From JBLNBQ01 sp050260095 (lineage in GTDB: Bacteria; Bacillota; UBA5301; DYFA01), in assembly GCA_050260095.1 (NCBI GenBank), contig JBLNBQ010000142.1, positions 10,729 to 74,728 of the forward strand: a DNA stretch of 64,000 bases, written 5' to 3'. Below are positions 11,334-20,051 of the stretch, in pieces (the first letter of the stretch is position 1; every line of letters begins with the position of its first letter). Position numbers and translations under genes: made by a program. The notes below the pieces were generated by a model. The model made no database searches. It saw nothing but the letters and a program-made list of their open reading frames with translations, and had not been told where the DNA came from.

Positions 11334-11357
11334 CGAAAGACCCTGGGACTCCAGCGA
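11320..11357 (+). repeat. Short direct repeat spanning the purB stop codon
   Basis: CCCTGGGACTCTAGCGA at 11320-11336 is repeated with one mismatch (C for T, removing the stop) at 11341-11357, a 21-bp period. The first copy encodes the last residues and TAG stop of PurB; the second is in the purB-purC gap. Confidence 0.8.
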
Positions 11358-11381
11358 CAGCAAAGCAGAGGGGGAGCAAGC

Positions 11382-12101
11382 ATGGAAACCGGAGCGAAGC
11401 TCTACGAGGGCAAGGCGAAGGTCGTGTTCGCCACCGGCGACCCGGAACTCCTGGTGGTCCACTTCAAGGACGACGCCACGGCGTTCAACGGCGAGAAGAA
11501 GGGGACCATCGCCGACAAGGGCGTCCTGAACGCCCGCATCTCGGCCCGGCTCTTCACCTACCTGGCGCAGGCGGGCGTGCCCAACCACTTCGTGACGACC
11601 CTCAGCGAGCGCGATCTGCTCTGCCGCAAGCTGGAGATCATCCTGCTCGAAGTGGTGGTTCGCAACGTGGCGGCCGGCAGCCTCGCCAAGCGGCTGGGGC
11701 TTGCCGAGGGGACGGCGCTGCCTTCGCCGGTGGTGGAGTTCTACTACAAGCGCGACGATCTCGGCGATCCCCTGGTGAACGACTCGCACATCCGCGCACT
11801 GGGGTTGGCCACGCCGGCCGAACTCGACGCGCTCACCGCCGCGTCCCTGAAGGTCGACGCGCTCCTCAGCGAGTTCCTGCGCCCCCGCCAGGTGGAACTG
11901 ATCGACTTCAAACTGGAATTCGGGCGGACCAGCGACGGCCAGGTACTCCTTGGGGACGAGATCAGCCCCGATACCTGCCGGTTCTGGGACAGGCAGACCG
12001 GCGAACGGCTCGACAAGGACCGGTTCCGCCGCGACCTGGGGGGCGTCGAGGAGGCCTACCAGGAGATGTGGCGCCGGATCGGCGGGGGGGAAGTGGCGTG
12101 A
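11382..12101 (+). CDS. purC: Phosphoribosylaminoimidazole-succinocarboxamide synthase (SAICAR synthetase)
   Basis: ATP-dependent joining of aspartate to CAIR. It is 239 aa, matching the short bacterial form. It begins with the family-typical KLYEGKAK motif and has FKDDATAFNG near residue 30, EVVVRNVAAGSLAKR near residue 88 and the nucleotide-site LIDFKLEFG near residue 175, followed by DEISPDTCRFWD. ATG start after AGAGGGGGA. The stop overlaps the purS GTG start. Confidence 0.97.
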   Translation: METGAKLYEGKAKVVFATGDPELLVVHFKDDATAFNGEKKGTIADKGVLNARISARLFTYLAQAGVPNHFVTTLSERDLLCRKLEIILLEVVVRNVAAGSLAKRLGLAEGTALPSPVVEFYYKRDDLGDPLVNDSHIRALGLATPAELDALTAASLKVDALLSEFLRPRQVELIDFKLEFGRTSDGQVLLGDEISPDTCRFWDRQTGERLDKDRFRRDLGGVEEAYQEMWRRIGGGEVA

Positions 12102-12358
12102 ACAAGTATCTGGCCCGGGTCGAGGTGCGATTGAAGAAGAGCGTGCTGGACCCGCAGGGGACGGCGGTGAAGCGCGGACTCGCGACGCTGGGGTTCGCCG
12201 GCGTCCGCGAGGTGCGCATCGGCAAGCTCATCGAGGTGCGGCTGGAGGCGGAGAGCCGCGAGGCGGCGGAGGCGCTCGTCCTCGAGGCCAGCGGGAAGCT
12301 CCTGGCCAACCCCGTGATCGAGGAGTTCGAGGTGCAGGTGGAGGAGGACCGGGGATGA
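12098..12358 (+). CDS. purS: Phosphoribosylformylglycinamidine synthase subunit PurS
   Basis: Small 86-aa subunit that holds PurL and PurQ together in the three-part FGAM synthase of Gram-positive bacteria and archaea. The sequence has the compact beta-alpha-beta pattern of the family with VEVRLKKSVLDPQG at the N-terminus and the conserved VREVRIGKLIE centre. The GTG start overlaps the purC stop and the stop overlaps the purQ ATG (ATGA), which suits stoichiometric production of the complex. Confidence 0.95.
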   Translation: MNKYLARVEVRLKKSVLDPQGTAVKRGLATLGFAGVREVRIGKLIEVRLEAESREAAEALVLEASGKLLANPVIEEFEVQVEEDRG

Positions 12359-13050
12359 GGGTAGGCGTGGTGGTCTTTCCCGGCTCCAACTGCGACGAGG
12401 ACGTGCGCTGGGCAATCCAGCAAGTCGGGGCCGACGCGGAGTTCGTCTGGCACGAGCGCCGGAGCCTTGCCGGGTTCGACGCGCTGGTGCTGCCGGGCGG
12501 GTTCTCCTACGGCGACTACCTGCGCTGCGGGGCCCTGGCGCGCTTCAGCCCGGTGATGCAGGAAGTGGCCCGCTTCGCGGAGGCCGGCCGGCCGGTGCTG
12601 GGGATCTGCAACGGTTTTCAGATTCTGACCGAAGCGGGGCTGCTCCCAGGGGCGCTCCGCCGCAACGGCGGCCTCCGCTTCGTCTGCCGCCCGGTTCACC
12701 TTCGGGTCGAGACAGGGCGCACGGCTTGGACCCGGGGCCTCCGGCCGGGACAGGTCCTGAGGCTCCCCATCGCGCACGGGGAAGGCAACTACTACTGCAC
12801 CGGCGACGAACTGGTCGAACTTGAGGCCCGCCGCCAGGTGGTCTTCCGTTACGTCGCTCCGACCGGCGACGCGACGCCGATGGCGAATCCCAACGGCTCG
12901 GTCGATAACATCGCCGGCGTCTGCAACCGGGAGGGCAACGTCGTGGGCATGATGCCGCACCCGGAACGGGTGGTCGAGGCGCTGCTGGGCGGCGAGGACG
13001 GCCGGGGCATCCTCGGGGCGATCCTTCGGGAGGGGGCGGCAGCGTGCTGA
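12355..13050 (+). CDS. purQ: Phosphoribosylformylglycinamidine synthase subunit PurQ (glutaminase)
   Basis: Class I glutamine amidotransferase that feeds ammonia to PurL. It is 231 aa. The nucleophile Cys is in LGICNGFQ near residue 84, the oxyanion region is PGGFSYGDYLRCG near residue 46, and the His/Glu pair is in MMPHPERV near the C-terminus. The ATG overlaps the purS stop. The end overlaps the purL GTG start by 7 bp. Confidence 0.97.
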   Translation: MRVGVVVFPGSNCDEDVRWAIQQVGADAEFVWHERRSLAGFDALVLPGGFSYGDYLRCGALARFSPVMQEVARFAEAGRPVLGICNGFQILTEAGLLPGALRRNGGLRFVCRPVHLRVETGRTAWTRGLRPGQVLRLPIAHGEGNYYCTGDELVELEARRQVVFRYVAPTGDATPMANPNGSVDNIAGVCNREGNVVGMMPHPERVVEALLGGEDGRGILGAILREGAAAC

Positions 13051-15290
13051 GCGCGGCGGAGATCAGGGCGCAGCGAACCTGGCGCGAGATGGGCCTGCGG
13101 GATGAGGAGTACGAGCGGATCGTGGCGCTCCTGGGCCGGTACCCGAACTACACCGAACTCGGCATGTACGCGGTGCTCTGGTCGGAGCACTGCGCCTACA
13201 AGCACACCCGGCCCCTCTTCAAACTCTTCCCGACCAAGGGGAAGCACGTGCTCCAAGGGCCGGGCGAGAACGCCGGCATCGTGGACATCGGCGACGGGCT
13301 GGCCGTGGTCTTCAAGGTCGAGTCGCACAACCACCCCTCGGCTGTCGAACCCTACCAGGGCGCAGCCACGGGGGTAGGCGGCATCCTGCGCGACATCTTC
13401 ACCATGGGCGCCCGGCCGGTGGCGGTCCTCAACTCCCTGCGCTTCGGCGAACTCTCTGACCCGCGCACCCGTTACCTCTTCGAGGGCGTGGTCTCTGGCA
13501 TCGCCGGCTACGGCAACTGCGTCGGCGTGCCGACCGTGGGGGGCGAGATCTACTTCGACCCGTGTTACACCGGAAACCCGCTGGTCAACGTGATGGCCGT
13601 CGGGGTGGTGGAACAGGAGCACGTCGCCAAGGCAGCCGCGTCAGGGGTGGGCAACCCCGTGATGGTGGTCGGGTCGACCACCGGGCGCGACGGTATCCAC
13701 GGCGCGTCCTTCGCGTCCTCGGAGCTCTCCGCAGAGAACGAGGCGAAGCGTTCCGCCGTTCAGGTGGGCGATCCCTTCACCGAGAAGCTCCTCATCGAGG
13801 CCTGCCTGGAAGCCATAAAGAGCGGCGCAGTCATCGGGATCCAGGACATGGGCGCCGCGGGGCTCACCAGTTCGGCGGCGGAGATGGCCAGCCGGGCCGG
13901 GAGCGGGATCGAGATGGACATCGCGCTCGTGCCGCGGCGGGAGGAGGGCATGAACAGCTACGAGGTCATGCTCTCCGAATCGCAGGAGCGCATGCTGGTC
14001 GTGCCCCGGTCGGGACAGGAGGAACGGGTGACGCAGATCTTCGCCCGCTGGGGCTTGCATGCGGTGACCGTTGGCCGGGTGACCGACGACGGGATGCTGC
14101 GCATCCTCGAGGCGGGCCACGTGGTGGCCGAGGTGCCGGCGGCTTCCCTCTCCACCGACGGGGCGCCGGCCTACCGGCCCGCGATGGAGCCGCCGGCCGA
14201 CCTGGCGGAGCGGAACGCCTTCTCGCTGGGGGATTTGCCTGAACCGGCCGACCTGGGCGCCGTCCTTCTGGATTTGCTCGACAGCCCGACCATCGCCAGC
14301 AAGGAGTACGTCTTCCGGCAGTACGACCACCAGGTCCAGACCAACACAGTGGAGGGCCCGGGGAGCGATGCGGCCATCCTGCGGGTGAAGGGCACCCGGA
14401 AAGGCCTGGCGCTCACGATCGACGGCAACGGCCGCTACGGGTACCTCGATCCCTGGCGGGGCGGGGCGATCGCCGTGTGCGAAGCCGCCCGGAATCTGGT
14501 CGTCAGCGGGGCGGAGCCGCTGGGGCTGACCGACGGGCTCAACTTCGGCAGTCCTGAACGCCCCGAAGGTTACTGGCAGCTGGTGGAGGCCGTGAAGGGT
14601 ATCGCCGCGGCGTGCGAGAGGCTCGCGATCCCGGTCACAGGCGGCAACGCCAGCCTCTACAACGAGACGAACGGAGAGCCCATCCACCCGACGCCGGTGA
14701 TTGGCATGGTCGGGCTGCTCGACGATGTGGAGCGGCGCTGCCCGCAAGGCTTCCCCGCACCCGGGCAGGTCATCATGCTGCTGGGCGAGACGCTGCCGGA
14801 AGTGGGTGGCAGCGAGTACCTGCGCCTGCGCACGGGAAAGGTGATAGGGCCGGCGCCCTCCCTCGACCTGGAGCGCGAGAAGGCGCTGCTCGGCGTGGTC
14901 GTTGCGGCCATCAGGAAAGGCCTGGTGAGCGCCGCGCACGACGTGAGCGAAGGGGGGCTCCTCGTGGCGGTGGCCGAGATGGCCATGGCGGGGCAGATCG
15001 GCTGCGGGCTGGTCGTCGACTCCGACCTGCGCCTCGACGCGTTCCTGTTCGGCGAGTCGCAGAGCCGCATCGTGGTGGCCGCGCCGGCGGAGAAGGCCGC
15101 CCAGGTGGCGGCCCTGGCCGGCGAGGCGGGGCTCCCCTGGAGCATCCTCGGGTCGACCGGCGGGCATCAGGTCCGGGTCTGGCAGGCCGGGGCCGCGCCC
15201 GCTCCGCTGGTCGCGCTCGAACTTTCCCAGCTGGAGCGGGTTTACCGCGACGCGCTCCCGCGGCGCCTGGAGGGACGGGAACGTGAGTGA
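13044..15290 (+). CDS. purL: Phosphoribosylformylglycinamidine synthase subunit PurL (small type)
   Basis: ATP-dependent amidation of FGAR to FGAM. At 748 aa it is the small PurL that needs PurS and PurQ, both just upstream. The paired AIR-synthase-like ATP-binding halves are visible: MYAVLWSEHCAYKHTRP and KVESHNHPSAVEPYQGA in the first, SEGGLLVAVAEMAM in the second. The GTG start at 13044 lies inside the purQ end. The stop lies 8 bp inside purF. Confidence 0.97.
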   Translation: MLSAAEIRAQRTWREMGLRDEEYERIVALLGRYPNYTELGMYAVLWSEHCAYKHTRPLFKLFPTKGKHVLQGPGENAGIVDIGDGLAVVFKVESHNHPSAVEPYQGAATGVGGILRDIFTMGARPVAVLNSLRFGELSDPRTRYLFEGVVSGIAGYGNCVGVPTVGGEIYFDPCYTGNPLVNVMAVGVVEQEHVAKAAASGVGNPVMVVGSTTGRDGIHGASFASSELSAENEAKRSAVQVGDPFTEKLLIEACLEAIKSGAVIGIQDMGAAGLTSSAAEMASRAGSGIEMDIALVPRREEGMNSYEVMLSESQERMLVVPRSGQEERVTQIFARWGLHAVTVGRVTDDGMLRILEAGHVVAEVPAASLSTDGAPAYRPAMEPPADLAERNAFSLGDLPEPADLGAVLLDLLDSPTIASKEYVFRQYDHQVQTNTVEGPGSDAAILRVKGTRKGLALTIDGNGRYGYLDPWRGGAIAVCEAARNLVVSGAEPLGLTDGLNFGSPERPEGYWQLVEAVKGIAAACERLAIPVTGGNASLYNETNGEPIHPTPVIGMVGLLDDVERRCPQGFPAPGQVIMLLGETLPEVGGSEYLRLRTGKVIGPAPSLDLEREKALLGVVVAAIRKGLVSAAHDVSEGGLLVAVAEMAMAGQIGCGLVVDSDLRLDAFLFGESQSRIVVAAPAEKAAQVAALAGEAGLPWSILGSTGGHQVRVWQAGAAPAPLVALELSQLERVYRDALPRRLEGRERE

Positions 15291-16764
15291 CGGACGGAGG
15301 GCGGCGGCGATGATCGCGCCGGAGGGTGAGCACCCGCGCGAAGAATGCGGCGTGCTGGGGCTTTACGCGCCCGGCCGGCAGGTGGCCAACCTGGCGTACC
15401 TTGGGCTGTACGCCCTCCAGCACCGGGGGCAGGAGAGCGCGGGCCTGGTGGTCTCCGACGGGACCAGCGTGCGGCTGCACAAGAACATGGGTCTGGTGGC
15501 GGAGGTCTTCCCAGAGGAGGTGCTGGCGGCGCTCCCCGGCGAGCTGGCCATCGGCCACGTGCGGTATTCCACGACCGGGCGCAGCTCCGTATTGAACGCC
15601 CAGCCTCTGCTCACCCGGTGCTCCAAGGGCACCGTGGCGCTGGCCCACAACGGAAACCTGGTGAACGCCGGAAGCTTGCGCGGCAAACTCGAACGGGCCG
15701 GGTCGGTCTTCCAGACCACCACGGACACCGAAGTCATCATCAACCTGACGGCGCGCTTCGCCCGGGAGAACCTGGAGGAGGCGCTGGTGGGAGCGGCCCG
15801 CCAGCTCAAGGGGGCCTACGCGCTGGTGGCGATGGGCCGCGACCAGCTGCTGGGCCTGCGCGATCCCAACGGCCTTCGCCCGCTGGTGCTGGGGCGGCTG
15901 GGGGAGAACGGCTGGGCGCTGGCTTCTGAGAGCTGCGCGCTGGCCAGCCTCGGCGCCGAGGTGGTTCGCGAGGTGGCGCCCGGCGAGATGGTGATCATCG
16001 ACCGGGACGGCCTCAGGGCGCGGCAGGCAGTGCCGGCGGCCCGTCCGGCGCTCTGCGTTTTTGAGTTCATCTACTTCGCCCGTCCCGACTCGGTCATGGC
16101 CGGAAAAGGCGTCCACTTGGTGCGGAAAGAGATCGGCCGGGCACTGGCGCGGGAGTGGGCCGTGGAGGCGGACGTGGTGATCGCGGCGCCCGACTCCGGC
16201 ACGTCGGCTGCGATGGGGTTCGCCGAGGCGAAGGGGCTGCCTTTCGAGGTAGGGCTCATCAAGAACCGGTACGTGGGGCGCACGTTCATCCAGCCCACGC
16301 AGGCCGTGCGGAGCCTGGGGGTCAAGATCAAGCTCAACCCGGTGCCGGGGGTGATCGCCGGCCAGCGGGTGGTGCTCATCGACGACTCGATCGTGCGCGG
16401 CACCACCTCCGCCCGGACGGTGCAGCTTTTGCGCGAGGCCGGCGCCCGCGAGGTTCACCTGGGCATCGCCTCGCCCCCCTACCGCCACGCCTGCTACTAC
16501 GGGATCGACACCTCCGAGAAGGGTGAATTGGTGGCCCACGGGCGCAGCGAAGCCGAAGTGCGGGAGTTCGTGGGCGCGGATTCGTTGCGCTACCTCTCGC
16601 TGGGCGGGCTGACCGGGGCGGTCGGCCTGGCGCGCGGCGCGCTCTGCCTGGCCTGTTTCGACGGTCGCTATCCGGTGCGGCACCGGCTGGCGGGCGCTGG
16701 CAAGTTCGCCTTCGAAGACGGGGGGACACTGGAGCTTCCGGCGGGCGAGGCTGCCGGGTGCTAA
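15283..16764 (+). CDS. purF: Amidophosphoribosyltransferase
   Basis: Committed step of purine synthesis: PRPP plus glutamine to phosphoribosylamine. It is 493 aa from the GTG at 15283. The Ntn-hydrolase Cys follows a short propeptide, in EECGVLGLY (about residue 23). The PRPP-binding VVLIDDSIVRGTTS is near residue 366. The four iron-sulphur ligands of the Bacillus-type enzyme are all present: the Cys in ALCVFEF, the Cys in RHACYYG and the CLAC pair near the C-terminus, so an oxygen-labile [4Fe-4S] protein is expected. An ATG at 15310 is a possible later start. Confidence 0.97.
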   Translation: MSDGRRAAAMIAPEGEHPREECGVLGLYAPGRQVANLAYLGLYALQHRGQESAGLVVSDGTSVRLHKNMGLVAEVFPEEVLAALPGELAIGHVRYSTTGRSSVLNAQPLLTRCSKGTVALAHNGNLVNAGSLRGKLERAGSVFQTTTDTEVIINLTARFARENLEEALVGAARQLKGAYALVAMGRDQLLGLRDPNGLRPLVLGRLGENGWALASESCALASLGAEVVREVAPGEMVIIDRDGLRARQAVPAARPALCVFEFIYFARPDSVMAGKGVHLVRKEIGRALAREWAVEADVVIAAPDSGTSAAMGFAEAKGLPFEVGLIKNRYVGRTFIQPTQAVRSLGVKIKLNPVPGVIAGQRVVLIDDSIVRGTTSARTVQLLREAGAREVHLGIASPPYRHACYYGIDTSEKGELVAHGRSEAEVREFVGADSLRYLSLGGLTGAVGLARGALCLACFDGRYPVRHRLAGAGKFAFEDGGTLELPAGEAAGC

Positions 16765-16778
16765 GGGAGGGACCAAGG

Positions 16779-17822
16779 ATGGCGGAGGCGGAGGAGCGGA
16801 GCCTGACCTACCGTGATTCCGGCGTGAACCTCCACGCCGGCTACGAGGCGGTGCGCAGGATCGCCGCGCACGCCCGGACCACCCGGCGGCCGGAGGTGGT
16901 GGGGGGAATCGGCTCCTTCGGGGGACTCTTCGCCCTGCCGGCAGGCTTTCGGGAGCCGGTGCTGGTCTCCGGCACCGACGGGGTCGGCACGAAGCTGCTC
17001 ATCGCCCAGCGGGCCGGCCGGCACGACACGGTGGGCATCGACTGCGTGGCGATGTGCGTCAACGACATCGCGGTCTTAGGCGCTGAGCCGCTCTTCTTTC
17101 TCGACTACGTGGCGGTGGGCAAGCTCGACCCCGACCTGGTGGCGACCCTGGTCGGCGGGGTGGCGGAGGGCTGCCGCCAGGCCGGCTGCGCGCTGATCGG
17201 CGGAGAGACCGCCGAGATGCCCGGCCTCTACGGGCCGTCCGAATACGACTTGGCCGGCTTCGCCGTGGGAGTCGCCGAGCGCGGCCGCCTGGAGTCCGCC
17301 GCCACGGCCCGGCCGGGCGACCTGCTGCTCGGCGTAGCCTCTTCAGGGCTGCACTCCAACGGGTTTTCGCTCGTGCGCAAGCTCGTCTTCGAGGTCGGCG
17401 GGTGGGAGTTGGACCGAACCGTGCCGGAAGTGGGGCGAACGCTCGGCGAGGAACTGCTGGAGCCGACCCGCATCTACGTCAAAGCGCTCTTGGCCCTGTT
17501 CGCCGCGGTGCCGGTGCATGGGGCCGCGCACATCACGGGCGGCGGGTTCTTCGAGAACATCCCGCGGGCGCTCCCCGAGGGCGTGCGGGCCGTGATCGAG
17601 CGGGGCACCTGGCCGGTGCCGCCGGTCTTCCCCTTCCTGCAGCGTCTCGGCCGGATCGAGGAGCGGGAGATGTTCAGCACCTTCAACCTGGGGGTCGGGC
17701 TGGTGGTCGCCGTCCCCGCCGAACGGGGGGACGAGGCGCTGGAAGTGGTGGCCGGCGCCGGAGAGCGGGCATGGGTCATCGGCCGGGTGGAAGAGGGGCC
17801 GGCCGGGGTGGAGCTGCGATGA
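16779..17822 (+). CDS. purM: Phosphoribosylformylglycinamidine cyclo-ligase (AIR synthetase)
   Basis: Closes the imidazole ring of AIR using ATP. It is 347 aa. The motifs are LTYRDSGVNLHAGYEAV at the N-terminus, SGTDGVGTKLLIA near residue 66 and MCVNDIAVLGAEPLFFLDY near residue 91, with GGETAEMPGLY near 141. I chose the ATG at 16779, which sits 7 nt after GGGAGGG; an upstream in-frame GTG overlaps purF but has no ribosome-binding site. The stop overlaps the purN ATG. Confidence 0.97.
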   Translation: MAEAEERSLTYRDSGVNLHAGYEAVRRIAAHARTTRRPEVVGGIGSFGGLFALPAGFREPVLVSGTDGVGTKLLIAQRAGRHDTVGIDCVAMCVNDIAVLGAEPLFFLDYVAVGKLDPDLVATLVGGVAEGCRQAGCALIGGETAEMPGLYGPSEYDLAGFAVGVAERGRLESAATARPGDLLLGVASSGLHSNGFSLVRKLVFEVGGWELDRTVPEVGRTLGEELLEPTRIYVKALLALFAAVPVHGAAHITGGGFFENIPRALPEGVRAVIERGTWPVPPVFPFLQRLGRIEEREMFSTFNLGVGLVVAVPAERGDEALEVVAGAGERAWVIGRVEEGPAGVELR

Positions 17823-18442
17823 ACGGCTGCCCGCGGCTCGGCGTGCTGGTCTCCGGTCGCGGAAGCAACCTGGAGGCGATCCTGCGCAGCCACCAGCAGG
17901 GCGAACTCGGCGCGGAGCCCGCGTTGGTCCTGTGCGATCAGCCGGGCGCTGGCGCCTTGACGGTGGCGGCGCGCTTCGGCGTGCCCGCGGCGGTGCTGGC
18001 GCGTCCGTCGTATCCGAGCAGGGAGGCGTTCGAGGAGGCCATGGTGTCCCTGCTGCGCGAGACCGGCGTGGAGCTGGTGGCGCTCGCCGGCTTCATGCGT
18101 CTCTTGGGTCCCGTCTTCCTCTCCGCCTTTCCGGGGCGGGTGCTCAACATCCACCCGTCGCTTTTGCCGAGCTTCCCCGGCCTGCACGCCCAGCGCCAGG
18201 CGCTGGAGTATGGGGCGAAGGTGGCCGGCTGCACCGTGCACCTGGTGGACGAGGAGATGGACCACGGCCCGATCGTGCTCCAGGCGGCGGTGCCCGTGTT
18301 GGACGGCGACACCGAGGAGAGCCTGGCGGCGCGGATCCTGGCGGAGGAACACCGGCTCTACCCGCAGGCGATCCGGGCGGTGGCCGAAGGGCGGCTGGAG
18401 ATCAGGGGGCGGCGGGCGTTCGTCCGGCCGCAAATGGCCTAA
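17819..18442 (+). CDS. purN: Phosphoribosylglycinamide formyltransferase (folate-dependent)
   Basis: Transfers the formyl group of 10-formyl-THF to GAR. It is 207 aa. It shows the GRGSNLEAI start, AGFMRLLG near residue 88, and the catalytic NIHPSLLPSFPG (Asn, His) with the Asp in VDEEMDHGPI near residue 145. The ATG overlaps the purM stop (ATGA). The gap to purH is 19 bp. Confidence 0.97.
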   Translation: MNGCPRLGVLVSGRGSNLEAILRSHQQGELGAEPALVLCDQPGAGALTVAARFGVPAAVLARPSYPSREAFEEAMVSLLRETGVELVALAGFMRLLGPVFLSAFPGRVLNIHPSLLPSFPGLHAQRQALEYGAKVAGCTVHLVDEEMDHGPIVLQAAVPVLDGDTEESLAARILAEEHRLYPQAIRAVAEGRLEIRGRRAFVRPQMA

Positions 18443-18461
18443 AGAGCAGGGGGAATCAGTC

Positions 18462-20033
18462 GTGGCGGAGTGCGGCGCGACCGCGAGGGAGCAAAGTTAT
18501 CGCCCGGTGCGGCGGGCAGTGATCAGCGTGTACGACAAGCGGGGGCTTGTGGAGTTCGCCGGAGGCCTCTCGGCGAGGGGCGTGGAACTCTTCTCCACCG
18601 GGGGGACCCTGGCGGCCCTGCGCGGGGCAGGCCTGAACGTTACGCCTGTGGACCAGGTGACCGGCTTTCCCGAGATGTTGGACGGGCGGGTCAAGACCCT
18701 GCACCCGAAGATTCACGGCGGCATCCTGGCCGATCGCAGCCGCCCGGAACACCTGGCCCAGCTCGAAGCGAGCGGCATCGCGCCCATCGACCTGGTGGTG
18801 GTGAACCTTTACCCGTTCGAGGAGACTGCCGCCAGGCCGGGCGTCTCCCCCGAAGAGGTCATCGAACAGATCGACATCGGCGGCCCGAGCATGATCAGGG
18901 GCGCGGCGAAGAACCACAGCAGCGTCGCGGTGGTGACGAGTCCTGAACAGTATGAGGAGGTGCTCGCGGCGGTGCAGGCGACCGGCGGCACCACCCTGGC
19001 CCTGCGCCAGCGCCTGGCGAGCGCTGCCTTCGCCCTGACCGCGCGGTACGACGCCGCCATCGCGCGCTGGTTCAGCCGCGAGGAGGCGTTTCCGGAGCGG
19101 CTCGTCCTGCCGTTCCGGAAGGTTGCGGGGTTGCGGTACGGCGAGAACCCCCACCAGCCCGCCGCCTTCTACCAGGACGAACGCCCCTGCGGCCGGAGCC
19201 TGGTGCATGCCGTGCAGCTCGGCGGCAAAGAACTGTCGTTCAACAACCTGAACGACGCCGACGCCGCCCTGGCTGCGGTCTGCGCCTTCGCCGGGCCGGC
19301 CGCGGTGGCGGTCAAACACACGAACCCCTGCGGCGCGGCGGAAGCCGCCAGCCCCGCCGAGGCGTTCCGGCAGGCCTACGCCTGCGACCCCGTCTCCATC
19401 TTCGGCGGGATCGTGGCCTTCAACCGCGAGGTGGACGAAGAGACCGCCCGTGAATTGGCGGCGCTCTTCCTTGAAGTGATCGTCGCCCCCGGATTTACGC
19501 CCGGCGCCCTGGCGGTGCTTCAGGCCAAGAAGAATCTCCGGCTGCTCCAGGTGCCGCTGGCGGGGACGGAAGAATGTTTAGACTTCAAGCGGATCGCCGG
19601 AGGGCTGCTCGTGCAGGCCACCGACCGCGCCGAGCTGCCGCCGGAGGCGGAACTCAAGGTGGTGACCGGCCGCCGGCCGACCGCTGCGGAGTGGGACAGC
19701 CTGCGTTTCGCCTGGAAAGTGGTGCAACACGTCAAGTCCAACGCCATCGTGGTGGCCACCGGCCACCGAACGCTGGGGATCGGCGGCGGCCAGGTCAACC
19801 GGATAGACGCGGCGCGCTTCGCCCTGGCGCGGGCGGGAGAAGCGGCCCGGGGGGCGGTCCTCGCCTCCGACGCCTTCTTCCCGATGCCCGACGTGGTGGA
19901 GGCGGCGGCCGCCGCCGGGATCGCAGCCATCATCCAGCCGGGCGGCTCCATCCGCGACCAGGAGTCTTTCGCAGCGGCCGAGGCGGCCGGGCTGGCCATG
20001 GTGATCGCCGGGGTTCGCCATTTCCGGCACTAG
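18462..20033 (+). CDS. purH: Bifunctional AICAR transformylase / IMP cyclohydrolase
   Basis: Last two steps to IMP. It is 523 aa. The N-terminal MGS-like cyclohydrolase domain shows AVISVYDKRGLVEFA and FSTGGT near residues 24-48 and VTGFPEMLDGRVKTLHPKIHGGIL near residue 66. The C-terminal transformylase shows RYGENPHQ (residue ~225) and the catalytic KHTNPCGAA (residue ~285). The GTG at 18462 follows GCAGGGGGA. Confidence 0.97.
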   Translation: MAECGATAREQSYRPVRRAVISVYDKRGLVEFAGGLSARGVELFSTGGTLAALRGAGLNVTPVDQVTGFPEMLDGRVKTLHPKIHGGILADRSRPEHLAQLEASGIAPIDLVVVNLYPFEETAARPGVSPEEVIEQIDIGGPSMIRGAAKNHSSVAVVTSPEQYEEVLAAVQATGGTTLALRQRLASAAFALTARYDAAIARWFSREEAFPERLVLPFRKVAGLRYGENPHQPAAFYQDERPCGRSLVHAVQLGGKELSFNNLNDADAALAAVCAFAGPAAVAVKHTNPCGAAEAASPAEAFRQAYACDPVSIFGGIVAFNREVDEETARELAALFLEVIVAPGFTPGALAVLQAKKNLRLLQVPLAGTEECLDFKRIAGGLLVQATDRAELPPEAELKVVTGRRPTAAEWDSLRFAWKVVQHVKSNAIVVATGHRTLGIGGGQVNRIDAARFALARAGEAARGAVLASDAFFPMPDVVEAAAAAGIAAIIQPGGSIRDQESFAAAEAAGLAMVIAGVRHFRH

Positions 20034-20051
20034 AGGCGGGGGGCAGCACGC

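Noticed and set aside
9885..11789. 634-codon reverse frame over the pur leader, purB and purC
   Set aside because: It runs antisense through the riboswitch, purB and purC, all clearly functional on the forward strand; the composition is that of a shadow frame.
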